Of a stretch of DNA of 48,027 nt, positions 35,901 through 43,608 are shown piece after piece. This stretch comes from Puniceicoccales bacterium. Its GTDB lineage: Bacteria; Verrucomicrobiota; Verrucomicrobiia; Opitutales; JAIRLM01. The position numbers were made by a program, and so were the translations under genes. Positions within the stretch are counted from its first letter, which is position 1. Each line of letters opens with the position of its first letter. Under the pieces are notes generated by a model. It was not told where the DNA came from, did not search any database, and saw only the letters and a program-made list of their open reading frames with translations. The stretch is from NCBI GenBank assembly GCA_031282835.1, contig JAITCU010000004.1, positions 1-48,027 on the forward strand. The letters run 5' to 3'.

Positions 35901-37505
35901 ACGGTTAAAAGCTCGAGGGACCTTCCCCAAATGTGTCCCAACTTGAAAACGCTTAATTTTTGCAATTGCGATCGCCTTGGCCAGGCACACCTTGCGGGTT
36001 TTAGCTCTCTTGAAACCCTCGATTTTACTGAGTGTAACAGTTTGGTCTATGTTGATGTTTCCAATTGCCCGCAACTAAAAACCCTAACGCTTCCGAAGCC
36101 TTTGCAGCCGATCGATGGGCAAGCGGCTTTGATTGCCCAGGGTTCTCCAAACTTGATTTTCCCTGAAAAAACGTGGTTTTTATCAAATAACGGCCCCATG
36201 ATGAAGCATAGCGGTGCCTTCTACCGATATAGCACAACGACAGGGGTGCTGCACAAATGGAAACCAGGTGACGGTACCCTGTGGTCCCAACAAACTCAAA
36301 CACCGGATGAAAGCCTTCTGCCGCTAAACAACCCGAACTGGACCTCATCTTCGCCCATGCTGGTACCGATGCCTAGAACACTGCCGGCGCAAGCTGGGAC
36401 CCCTGCTCCCGCTGCAGCTAAATCCAACCCATCCGCCGCTCCAGTTGCCACGGCTGCTGCCACGGGACCTGGAGGATCGCCGGAAGCGCAGGCGGCGGCG
36501 ATGATGCATAAAATTCTTGGTGGCGACTTTGACAAGTACAACGGCGACGTGGACAATATCAACCCAGCTGATTTAACGAGGAAAAACGATTCAATCATCG
36601 CCCCCAAAATGCCACGTCCCAAGGCAATGGTTTCTTTTCTGAATGCACACCATCCCAAGGACCGCTGCCCGAATGTTTTTTTCCATTTTTGTTTGCACAC
36701 CAAACCTGAATATAGTCTTTATGTGCGGCACCGGGGAAAAGTCGGTAGCGAGAGTTTTGTGGAAGAGATCTTGGAAAACAAAGTTGAGTCTTACGAAAAT
36801 AAGGCGTGTCAAGCTGATTACAACCAAATTACCGACGGGGACCGAAGCTATTATCTAACGTGTGCGCCTAACCAACTAGAAAAGCAAACAGAATTTTTTA
36901 AGGCATTTGCCGCAGAGTTAGGCGATGAACCTGGATTGATCGTTGATTTGCATAGCGACGATTCAGTGCATGTTAAAACAAATGACTATTTAACAGAAAA
37001 CCCACCAGATGGGCTTACGGATCTTGAAACAGTCGCCGATATCAACCTCGATACGTCTATCCGCATCCAAATCAGGAAAGCAAAAATTGACGGAAAAACG
37101 TTTTATCACGCACGTGTGCACAATTGGGCAGATAATACGGCACTGAACTCTGAGCGTATATCGCAAATCAACGCCGAAATCGAAAAGCTCTGCGTGAACA
37201 ATGCCATCAGGAAAGTGACCATCCACTGCAATGGTGGACTTGGCCGTGCGCCGACCATGATGTATTCCAATGCCATAGAACGCATCGCCAAAGAAGCAAA
37301 GGCACAAGGAATGGGGTGCTGCTGTAACTGGGACAACCAAACACAGCCAATGGTTGATGGAAAAGTTAACCTCGCCTACGTCATGCGCAACATGCTGCTC
37401 ACGGGGCATGCCATTAGAAGCACCTGCGGACAATCCAAGGCGCAGTTTGAGTTTTATAAAACATTCACAGAGGAAATGGCCGCAAGATATGCTGACGCTG
37501 CTTGA
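32958..37505 (+). CDS. Giant LRR protein with two tyrosine-phosphatase domains
   Basis: The 1515-residue protein looks like an effector acting on host phosphoproteins. Order: N-terminal region with a short hydrophobic stretch (about 65-84), LRR block A (about 160-250, units of L-x-x-L-x-F-x-x-C type) with a short following domain to 340, proline/alanine-rich linker (341-392), LRR block B (about 395-590), phosphatase 1 (about 600-925), LRR block C (about 950-1045) with the same following domain, a second Pro/Ala linker (1131-1175) and phosphatase 2 (about 1180-1515). Phosphatase 1 has the CX5R loop HCNGGMGR (C836, R842) and a WPD-like loop G-L-P-D-N (D804). Phosphatase 2 has HCNGGLGR (C1424, R1430) and W-A-D-N (D1392). 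Both therefore look active. There is no signal peptide. ATG 32958 has no good ribosome site. Confidence 0.85.
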   Translation: MGAINGLDPAAVRTVFAAGLAGLTTSDGSDMVSLLQQTRTFTNGELSKIFNKLSCDSKRIIRSNVPFFVRWFCSKSTMLVRYVCQKSNPPGGQSLQATVGRSGRKNQHGNEVPLRRPPQNIVQSFPPSGTPPGAAPRMSANPGQVHHFQAAGHIQAEGRTRLANATSLTFVSHDGNQYTFKDQGGQEVTVKSSVDLPRMCPKLRTLNFRGCNHLGRAHFQGFRALETVDFTDCPNLNYVDVSGCSNLTTLTLSKPLPPTPDGKAALIANGSPNLIAPEDTWFLSAQSSEFMIRHGGSSYRYGRSTGNLLKVENGNNGWGAYSQTQTPDESLLPLKNPHWKSLTEPPSPMPVPSSGIKPQQPADASAPVPQAQPAQTGAVQGPAPAGPVSADENARRLANATELKFVRTEMKTQNGWFQRQQKIYILTDQNGQEVEVNDFTKIRNNAFKLTTINMSGSDINSTDAGRILARETLNNADFSNCSNIHCITMEEDEAASSALKSLNLSGSGLSHITLIGHTKLTSLDLSGNANLLGVHLSGCTGLSTLNLSDGTRELRVLDVSQCTNLHALDLSQRHNFLEVRHTNCPAEVPPPVEKPVPPPEETVVRQLMNGAIGENWDRFNERAETIDFADLQDPNGQFGGRPKVLLPFIQAHHAVKNPFSWQSGVHTAPGADIYVRHDVSSSGGNAEGDAYFARITDNYCLTNSPLRQDTENFFKLFAGEIGSGTGMLVDLHCHQGEYLGTTADYTKSYITDVQQIGATITIPNATVFDAHGEQKTVAEVTITVHKAKVHGKSFFHVRVKGLPDNYAFSTQVQQQINAEVERIRQENNVTLTVSHCNGGMGRGPTQMYMDTIERVAMQARVNGRGCVCDWDNQKSPMINGKVNLAYVARNIVLTGHAARHVCGQSTSQFLQLKQFTGDIAREYDSGGGGTQPQAAQPQGVQGVTAAAMDLNATRLAEATSLTFVRYADEQYTFKDQGGQEVTVKSSRDLPQMCPNLKTLNFCNCDRLGQAHLAGFSSLETLDFTECNSLVYVDVSNCPQLKTLTLPKPLQPIDGQAALIAQGSPNLIFPEKTWFLSNNGPMMKHSGAFYRYSTTTGVLHKWKPGDGTLWSQQTQTPDESLLPLNNPNWTSSSPMLVPMPRTLPAQAGTPAPAAAKSNPSAAPVATAAATGPGGSPEAQAAAMMHKILGGDFDKYNGDVDNINPADLTRKNDSIIAPKMPRPKAMVSFLNAHHPKDRCPNVFFHFCLHTKPEYSLYVRHRGKVGSESFVEEILENKVESYENKACQADYNQITDGDRSYYLTCAPNQLEKQTEFFKAFAAELGDEPGLIVDLHSDDSVHVKTNDYLTENPPDGLTDLETVADINLDTSIRIQIRKAKIDGKTFYHARVHNWADNTALNSERISQINAEIEKLCVNNAIRKVTIHCNGGLGRAPTMMYSNAIERIAKEAKAQGMGCCCNWDNQTQPMVDGKVNLAYVMRNMLLTGHAIRSTCGQSKAQFEFYKTFTEEMAARYADAA

Positions 37506-37509
37506 GAAA

Positions 37510-37571
37510 GCCGATTATTTTTCGCGCAAGGGGAAACTCTTTTTTGTAGCCAAGACTTCATCCGTACACCG
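37510..37571 (-). pseudogene. Copied 3' end of the 40380-40862 gene (duplication scar)
   Basis: About 62 bp after the first LRR-phosphatase match 40375-40436, which hold the last codons of the minus-strand secreted-protein gene (D-E-V-L-A-A-K-K-S-F there, D-E-V-L-A-T-K-K-S-F here). The match begins just after each phosphatase stop codon. This places the breakpoint of a tandem duplication that carried an LRR-phosphatase gene plus the end of its neighbour. Confidence 0.75.
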
Positions 37572-37742
37572 TTATTCCGCCACGGTGCGAACCATCTGAA
37601 TTTTTCGGGGGCGCAAAGGTTTGGAAGCCGTAACAGGTGGATAAATTTAACGGATTGCGAGAAATATTGGTCTTACGCCATTTGAGCGTGGAAAAGACTT
37701 GCGGAATCTTGCGATTTTCGTTTATTGGTATTTTATATAAAT

Positions 37743-40370
37743 ATGATTCAATTTCCTAACCAAAATCGCACTATGCCCAACATTTTTTCCGGCAATGTGT
37801 GTGGACCTCAACCTCCGTTACTTTTTCGAGTTTGTACTGGCTTGTTGTGCATCGCAATTTGGCCAGTCACGTTCCTTGTGTGGCTATTTGCCAGGGTGAC
37901 TAGCAACCGCCAATTGGCATGGCTTTGTTTAAATTCTCTATTACTCCGGTCGCTCCCATGGGCCGCCCTGCCCAAGGGTAAAAAAACTCCCGATGCCAGC
38001 ACGCCTAGCGATGGGCCACCACCGGTGAATCACCCTCCCAGCGACAGCAACTCAGGCGCTAATCCGCCGTCGCCAGAAAAATCTCCCCCTGGTGATCTTT
38101 CAGATTCGCGCCAAACTGATCCAGCTGCGGACCATCAACCACCCGCCGAGCTGCCACCGGAGCCAGATGATCCACCCGCATCACCGCCGTCGGGTGAGCG
38201 TGCTCCCGATACGCAATCCGCTGACGAGCCGCCATCCGAACCTGCCCCTCCCCCAGCTCCCGACCCAGTCCATACCGCAGAAATTGTTCCAGAAGAACCC
38301 GTTGCGGCGGTGGACGAAAACACACGGCTCCTAAACAATGCAACAGCATTAACCTATGACCGCTATGATGCATCATTGAAAAAGCATACTTTCAAAGATC
38401 AAGATGGCCACTCGGTTATATCTACGAGTGATCTCAAATGTCCAAAATTAGAGACACTCACCTTATCTGGATGTCCCGCGCAGTTTATCAACCTACTAGG
38501 GTGTTCCAGACTTTCTTCCTGTACCATTTCCGGCTGCTCTCGTTTGAGGAATCTTGTACTCCCAGACGGCTTCCAAAGTGAATTGCTGACCCTAACGGAT
38601 TGCCCAAATGTGCGAAACGTTCAAACAGCGAGCGGGCAAATCCCGTTAGACGCAATCATATCAGATACCTCACCGGAAAATGCACGCCTGGTTGCCGCGA
38701 GGTCGTTAACGTTTAAGTGTGCAAGACAAGTCATGATTGATAGGCCATTTCCGCAACAAACAACGGTGTATATGCTTTCGGATCAAGATGGAAACGAAAT
38801 TCAAATCAAAAAACTTACCGAAATTTTAAAAGCGAAAGGCTTGACGGAGCTCCATATGTCCGGCGTCGATATTTCAACGCCAGACCTGTCGCTTATCATT
38901 GAGTATAGCAAAAGCATCAAAGTTTTAGACTTGTCTAATTGCACAAACACGGAGCCTAAACGCTCTGTATCGGACTATTCGCCATTGACAATTATCGGGC
39001 ATCCAAGCCTTGAATCAGTACGCATATCAGGATCCGACGTGGATGGCGTAGTGATCGCTCGTTGCCCCCGATTGCAAACTGTAGAGGCCGCCGGGGGCAA
39101 GTTAGAGAGTTTCCGGATTATAAGGTGTCCTGGCGTGAGAACCATCGATCTTTCGCAGGGCTCAGGATTGCGGGATATTGCCGCATGCGGGTGTCCAGAT
39201 CTCAAATCCATAACCCTGTCAGAATTAGATAAGGCGCTGGCTATTTTCAATGTTTCCGAATGCCAAGCTTTGGATCGCGATATAGACCTATCGCGTTGCC
39301 GTCCGGGGATAGGGGTCATACAAGCGAAGTGCCCTGCCAAGATAATCACACCGCCACTCCCTCCTCCGTTTACTGGCCCAGAAGCCGCCGCGCAAGAACT
39401 CATGTGGGGTGTGATTGGGGAAAATTTTGATCAACATAATCCTTATCCGGATGATATTAGTTTTAGCGATTTGAAAAATCTTGGCTCGAACTCCAATCGA
39501 CGGCCGGAGGCGCTTGTGCCGTTCATGCGGGGACGTCATCCAATCGTTGTGCGTCCGGATTGCTGGGACAAGCCAATCCATACCGACCCGGACGCAGACC
39601 TCTATGCTAGACATGGAGTTCCCTCCTGCATTAAAGAATTTCCCAACGCCTACTTTGCAGAGATTACAGGTATGTATTGTATAACGAGTTGCCCAGGTTT
39701 GCAAAACACGAAGCACTTTTTTCAAGCGTTTGCCAAGCACATTGGCACTGGTGTTGGCCTAATCGTGGATCTCCATGATGAACGTGGTGGCGGGGAGTAC
39801 ATTGGAAGAGGCAACGCTACGGAATTTAATGTTTTCGCCATCGAACAAGTCGGCGATACCACTACAATCGAAAATGCTGAGCTTCTTGACGGGAATGGAA
39901 ACAAAAAAACGGGACAAATAACGATCGCGGTCCACAAAGCACGTGTCGATGGAAAACCGTTTTTTCACGTGCGCGTGAAAGGCCTTCCAGATAACCACGC
40001 TTTTTCAACGGAAGTTCAGCAACGCATCAACGTGGAAGTGGAAAAAATTCGCCAGGAACACGGTGTCACGGTGACCGTGTCGCACTGCAACGGCGGCATG
40101 GGCCGGGGGCCGACCCAGATGTACATGGATGCCATCCAGCGCGTGGCTAGGCAAGCGCAAGCAAAAGGTTTCGGTTGTGTCTGTGACTGGGATAAACAAA
40201 AATTGCCCTTGGTTGATGGAAAAATTAATCTGGCCTACGTTGCACGCAATATGGTGCTCACCGGCCACGCCGCACGGAATGTCTGCGGACAGTCCACGAG
40301 CCAGTTTTTGCAACTTAAACAATTTACAGAAGACATGGCAGGAACCTACACCAGTCCACTCACAACCTGA
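37743..40370 (+). CDS. LRR protein with one tyrosine-phosphatase domain, paralogue of 32958-37505
   Basis: The start is taken as ATG 37743 (875 residues); an in-frame TTG at 37725 and ATG at 37773 are alternatives. Residues about 25-51 form a strong hydrophobic segment, followed by a Pro/Asp/Ser-rich linker to about 190. LRR-like blocks cover about 200-295 and 320-530, and the phosphatase domain about 545-870. The catalytic loop is HCNGGMGR (nucleophile at about 782, arginine at about 788) with the WPD-like G-L-P-D-N about 32 residues before. The phosphatase is much closer to domain 1 of the neighbour than domain 1 is to domain 2, so it derives from that module. A membrane-inserted or translocated effector is likely; the delivery route is not shown by this window. 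Confidence 0.83.
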   Translation: MIQFPNQNRTMPNIFSGNVCGPQPPLLFRVCTGLLCIAIWPVTFLVWLFARVTSNRQLAWLCLNSLLLRSLPWAALPKGKKTPDASTPSDGPPPVNHPPSDSNSGANPPSPEKSPPGDLSDSRQTDPAADHQPPAELPPEPDDPPASPPSGERAPDTQSADEPPSEPAPPPAPDPVHTAEIVPEEPVAAVDENTRLLNNATALTYDRYDASLKKHTFKDQDGHSVISTSDLKCPKLETLTLSGCPAQFINLLGCSRLSSCTISGCSRLRNLVLPDGFQSELLTLTDCPNVRNVQTASGQIPLDAIISDTSPENARLVAARSLTFKCARQVMIDRPFPQQTTVYMLSDQDGNEIQIKKLTEILKAKGLTELHMSGVDISTPDLSLIIEYSKSIKVLDLSNCTNTEPKRSVSDYSPLTIIGHPSLESVRISGSDVDGVVIARCPRLQTVEAAGGKLESFRIIRCPGVRTIDLSQGSGLRDIAACGCPDLKSITLSELDKALAIFNVSECQALDRDIDLSRCRPGIGVIQAKCPAKIITPPLPPPFTGPEAAAQELMWGVIGENFDQHNPYPDDISFSDLKNLGSNSNRRPEALVPFMRGRHPIVVRPDCWDKPIHTDPDADLYARHGVPSCIKEFPNAYFAEITGMYCITSCPGLQNTKHFFQAFAKHIGTGVGLIVDLHDERGGGEYIGRGNATEFNVFAIEQVGDTTTIENAELLDGNGNKKTGQITIAVHKARVDGKPFFHVRVKGLPDNHAFSTEVQQRINVEVEKIRQEHGVTVTVSHCNGGMGRGPTQMYMDAIQRVARQAQAKGFGCVCDWDKQKLPLVDGKINLAYVARNMVLTGHAARNVCGQSTSQFLQLKQFTEDMAGTYTSPLTT

Positions 40371-40379
40371 TGGAGCCGA

Positions 40380-40862
40380 TTATTTTTCGCGAAAAAGGAA
40401 ACTTTTCTTCGCGGCCAAAACTTCGTCAGCGCAGCGGATGTCAATGGCCCAGGCATGGAAGTTGCGTGGTTCCCGGTTCCGTTGTCCTGGGCTAGTGAGA
40501 CCCATCCAAATTTCCCTGGAACGGAGCTTGGGATCGGTGACGGGTAGGCGAAATTCGTGCAACACCGGATCGCCGCCAAGCCAGCAGCGCAGATTGATTT
40601 CACTGTCCGGGGGAAGATTTTTTGTCCGCCGATTCAGCGATAAAATAAAATAAACGCCCTCCCATTGGTCCGGGTCCGTGCGCAGAATTGTGAAAGGAAA
40701 ATCCGGTGGGCGGGCGTGGAACCGCGAAGACAACCGGCGGAAGTCGCCCTCCGTGTGCCGCTCCAAATAAACCTCCCGGATTACCAGGGATTTCCCATGC
40801 ACAGGCAGGCAAAAAAGGCATGAAACGAAAACGACCAGGCCCCAGGAACTTCGGCGAATCAC
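40380..40862 (-). CDS. Small secreted protein of unknown function
   Basis: The 160-residue product starts with a clear signal peptide (basic M-I-R-R, hydrophobic core to about residue 22, probable cleavage after V-H-G). The mature part is mixed, with R-E-V-Y-L-E-R near the start and many R, P and W residues; no known domain is seen. The stop at 40380 lies 9 bp from the stop of the second LRR-phosphatase, and the two genes converge. Its last codons are duplicated at 37510-37571. It is divergent from the efflux operon. Confidence 0.65.
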   Translation of the reverse strand: MIRRSSWGLVVFVSCLFCLPVHGKSLVIREVYLERHTEGDFRRLSSRFHARPPDFPFTILRTDPDQWEGVYFILSLNRRTKNLPPDSEINLRCWLGGDPVLHEFRLPVTDPKLRSREIWMGLTSPGQRNREPRNFHAWAIDIRCADEVLAAKKSFLFREK

Positions 40863-40965
40863 GGCACCATTTCCGAAAAGATATTATTGCGAGGCAACGG
40901 TAAAGGGTGTCATATTTTTCTTGCCTTTACGGGCAACATGCCTATATTGATGCACAATTGTAAAT

Positions 40966-42363
40966 ATGAAGTCCATTTTCTTCGCCATAAGTGCTTTATT
41001 CCTGGTGAGTTGTAAGTCTGTGCTTCCGGTGCGGGATTCCAGCTTTAAACCTGCTCCGCCGTTGGGACATTCCCAGCAACCGGGTGTGCAGTCCATGCCT
41101 GCCATTCCGATACGCGGTCGGGCGGTGGAATTGGTGGGGAAGTCGGATTTGGACCTGTCCGCGCTGGTAAACATTGCCTTTGAAAACAACCCGGAAACCC
41201 GCCGCCTGTGGCATCTGTGCCGCGCAGCCGATGCCCAAGGGAAACGTGCCCAGAGTGTTTTCTTTCCCACGGTGAATGTCTCCGCCGCGGCGAGCCGGGT
41301 TCGGACGGAAAACCCAGGCATGGACGCCGTTTGTTCAACCGTTTACGCCTGTCCGGCCGCGGAGCTGAATTACGTGCTTTTCACCTTCGGCGCCAGTACG
41401 GCCAATGCGCGAGCGGCCTATCAAAACCTTCAGGCGGCAAACTTTCAATACAACCGTGCGCTACAAACCGTTCTCTACCAGGTTCAACGGTGCTATTTCG
41501 AACTTAGCGCGGCCCTTGCCGCGGCGGACGCCAAGGAGGCGGACCTGAAAGATGCCACGGAGACGTTCAAGGTGGGTGAGGCCCGGCTCATGACCGGGTT
41601 AGGTGACCGGCAGACATTTTTGCGGGTCAAGGCAAACATGCTTCAAGCGCAGTACGCCCTGGAAGCATCCCGGGCGGCGGTGGAGGTGAAACGGGCGGCG
41701 TTGGCCCGGGTCATGGGCGTACGGGTTTCGGAGGACCTGCGCATCATCGCGGGAAAATTGCCGGAAAAATTGTCGCCCTTGGATGGCGAAGTGCAGCGAA
41801 TGATCTCCCGGGCGTTGCAGGTGCGACCGGACTTGCTGGCCGCGCGGGCGGCGGTGGCGGCGATGGAGTACGGCGAAAGGGCGGCCCGGGCGGATCTGCT
41901 CCCGAAAGTCGTTTTGTCCGCTTCGGGGGCAATGACCGACTATGGCCATGGGGCGAACACCCAATCGGGCAACGTCTCCCTGGCGCTTGTCTGGGATGTG
42001 TTTGATGGGAACAACAGGCACTACAAACTCCTGGAACAGCGTGAACGGCGCCGGGCGGCGGTGGCGGCCTATCGCTCGGCGGAACTGGAGGTTGCAGGCG
42101 ACATTTGGTCGCAATATCACGGGTATCGATCGGCATTTCAACGGCTGCAAGCTGCCCGGGAGATGTTGGACGCAGCCACGGAGGCGTTTCACGCCGTGGA
42201 CACGAGCTACCGTAACGGGTTGAGTGGTTTGAGCGACCTATTACACGCGCAGGGAGCGCTGGCAACGGCCCGGGCCAGTCTGGTGGCCGCTGAGAGCGAT
42301 TTTTCCGTCTCCCTGGCGGGCCTGGCTTACGTGGCGGGTACCATCGAACCCTTTGCAAAGTAG
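40966..42363 (+). CDS. TolC-family outer-membrane efflux lipoprotein
   Basis: The 465-residue product has a lipoprotein signal ending L-V-S-C (cysteine about residue 16). Two repeats of the outer-membrane-factor pattern follow: long helices with A-x-x-x-x-P-E/N motifs, S-V-F-F-P-T-V, then a second set with V-R-P-D-L-L-A-A-R and A-D-L-L-P-K-V. This matches the outer-membrane channel of tripartite pumps. It is the first gene of a three-gene operon (10 bp gap to the next). It is slightly unusual that the channel comes first. Confidence 0.88.
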   Translation: MKSIFFAISALFLVSCKSVLPVRDSSFKPAPPLGHSQQPGVQSMPAIPIRGRAVELVGKSDLDLSALVNIAFENNPETRRLWHLCRAADAQGKRAQSVFFPTVNVSAAASRVRTENPGMDAVCSTVYACPAAELNYVLFTFGASTANARAAYQNLQAANFQYNRALQTVLYQVQRCYFELSAALAAADAKEADLKDATETFKVGEARLMTGLGDRQTFLRVKANMLQAQYALEASRAAVEVKRAALARVMGVRVSEDLRIIAGKLPEKLSPLDGEVQRMISRALQVRPDLLAARAAVAAMEYGERAARADLLPKVVLSASGAMTDYGHGANTQSGNVSLALVWDVFDGNNRHYKLLEQRERRRAAVAAYRSAELEVAGDIWSQYHGYRSAFQRLQAAREMLDAATEAFHAVDTSYRNGLSGLSDLLHAQGALATARASLVAAESDFSVSLAGLAYVAGTIEPFAK

Positions 42364-42372
42364 GACAAAATT

Positions 42373-43587
42373 ATGAAAAAAATTTGGACAAAAATTAGTC
42401 TTCTGATGGCAGCCCTATCGCTCGCGGGCGTTGGCTGCGAAAAAAGTAATCAGGCAGGACCACCGGCACAGGAGCGAGTTGTGCCAGTGAAAGTTGCCGT
42501 AGCTCGACTTGCGGACGTTCCACTATATGTGGACTGCCTAGGTGTGTGCGTTGCTTCCGATGCGGTGGAGATCGTTCCCCGTGTTTCCGGGGAGATTTTG
42601 GGCGTTCATTTTCAGCAGGGGCGAATGGTTGAAAAAGGGCAGCAGCTCTACACCATCGACCCAGGAATCTACGATGCCAATGTGACACTCGCCCGGGGAC
42701 AACTGCAGGCGGCACAAGCAAAGTTGGAGCTGGACCGTCTGCGCCTGGCGCGGTCCATGGATTTGGCAAACGGGCAGTACATCGCCCCCCATGAGTTCGA
42801 TGTACTCAAAGCAACGGTCACCCAATCGGAGGGCCAGGTGCAAATCGCCCAAGGGAACCTGCAACAGGCCGAAATTTACAAGGATTTTTGCTCCATCCGT
42901 TCCCCCATGGCCGGGTTAGCCGGATACAATCGCTATGCCGTTGGAAACGTGGTTGCCCCGGGTATGGGTTCGTTGGTCACCATTCAAAAGTTGGACCCAC
43001 TCCATGTGGATTTTTCCATCTCGGAAAACGAATTTCCCAGAGCCCATGAGCACTTTAAGCGCCAGCGGCAACTGGACTGCGAGGTGTCGTTGGTGGCCGA
43101 TCCCAGCGTGAAAGCAAGGGCGCGGTTAATGGTTGTGGATAACCAGGTCTCCCGCCAATCGGGAAACGTAAAGCTGCGGGCTGTGCTCGAAAATCACAAT
43201 CAGGCCTTCTGGCCCGGGGAATCCGTGCGGGTGCGACTCATCCTTACCACGCTCAAAAACGCGGTTCTTGCTCCAGAAGTTGCGGTGAACACCAATCAAA
43301 ACGGGCGATACGTCTTTGTGGTTAACGGTGAAAATCGGGCGGAAATCCGTCCGGTGGTGTTAGCCCAGGCCCATGGAACGGATATGGTTTTTACAAATGG
43401 CCTTAACGAGGGTGATCGCGTGGTCGTGGCGGGACAGTTTTTACTCGCGCCCAACACGCGGGTTATTCCCACTGGAGACATGCCATCGGCTGGAGCACCC
43501 GGCGACGCCGGGCAAAAATCTGCCGCTTCTTCCCTAGCGGATGGGAAAAATTCTCCTAAATCTAACGCAGCCGTGCAAAATTATTAA
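42373..43587 (+). CDS. Efflux periplasmic adaptor (AcrA/HlyD family)
   Basis: The adaptor links the inner-membrane pump to the outer-membrane channel. The 404-residue product has a lipoprotein signal with lipobox V-G-C (cysteine about residue 22). A biotinyl-lipoyl domain (V-S-G-E-I-L-G-V-H-F-x-x-G), a helical hairpin, and a second lipoyl half (I-R-S-P-M-A-G) follow, then the beta-barrel and membrane-proximal domains. The last 40 residues are low-complexity. Genes on both sides are its pump partners. Confidence 0.9.
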   Translation: MKKIWTKISLLMAALSLAGVGCEKSNQAGPPAQERVVPVKVAVARLADVPLYVDCLGVCVASDAVEIVPRVSGEILGVHFQQGRMVEKGQQLYTIDPGIYDANVTLARGQLQAAQAKLELDRLRLARSMDLANGQYIAPHEFDVLKATVTQSEGQVQIAQGNLQQAEIYKDFCSIRSPMAGLAGYNRYAVGNVVAPGMGSLVTIQKLDPLHVDFSISENEFPRAHEHFKRQRQLDCEVSLVADPSVKARARLMVVDNQVSRQSGNVKLRAVLENHNQAFWPGESVRVRLILTTLKNAVLAPEVAVNTNQNGRYVFVVNGENRAEIRPVVLAQAHGTDMVFTNGLNEGDRVVVAGQFLLAPNTRVIPTGDMPSAGAPGDAGQKSAASSLADGKNSPKSNAAVQNY

Positions 43588-43608
43588 TAGAACTATGGAT
43601 AACATACC

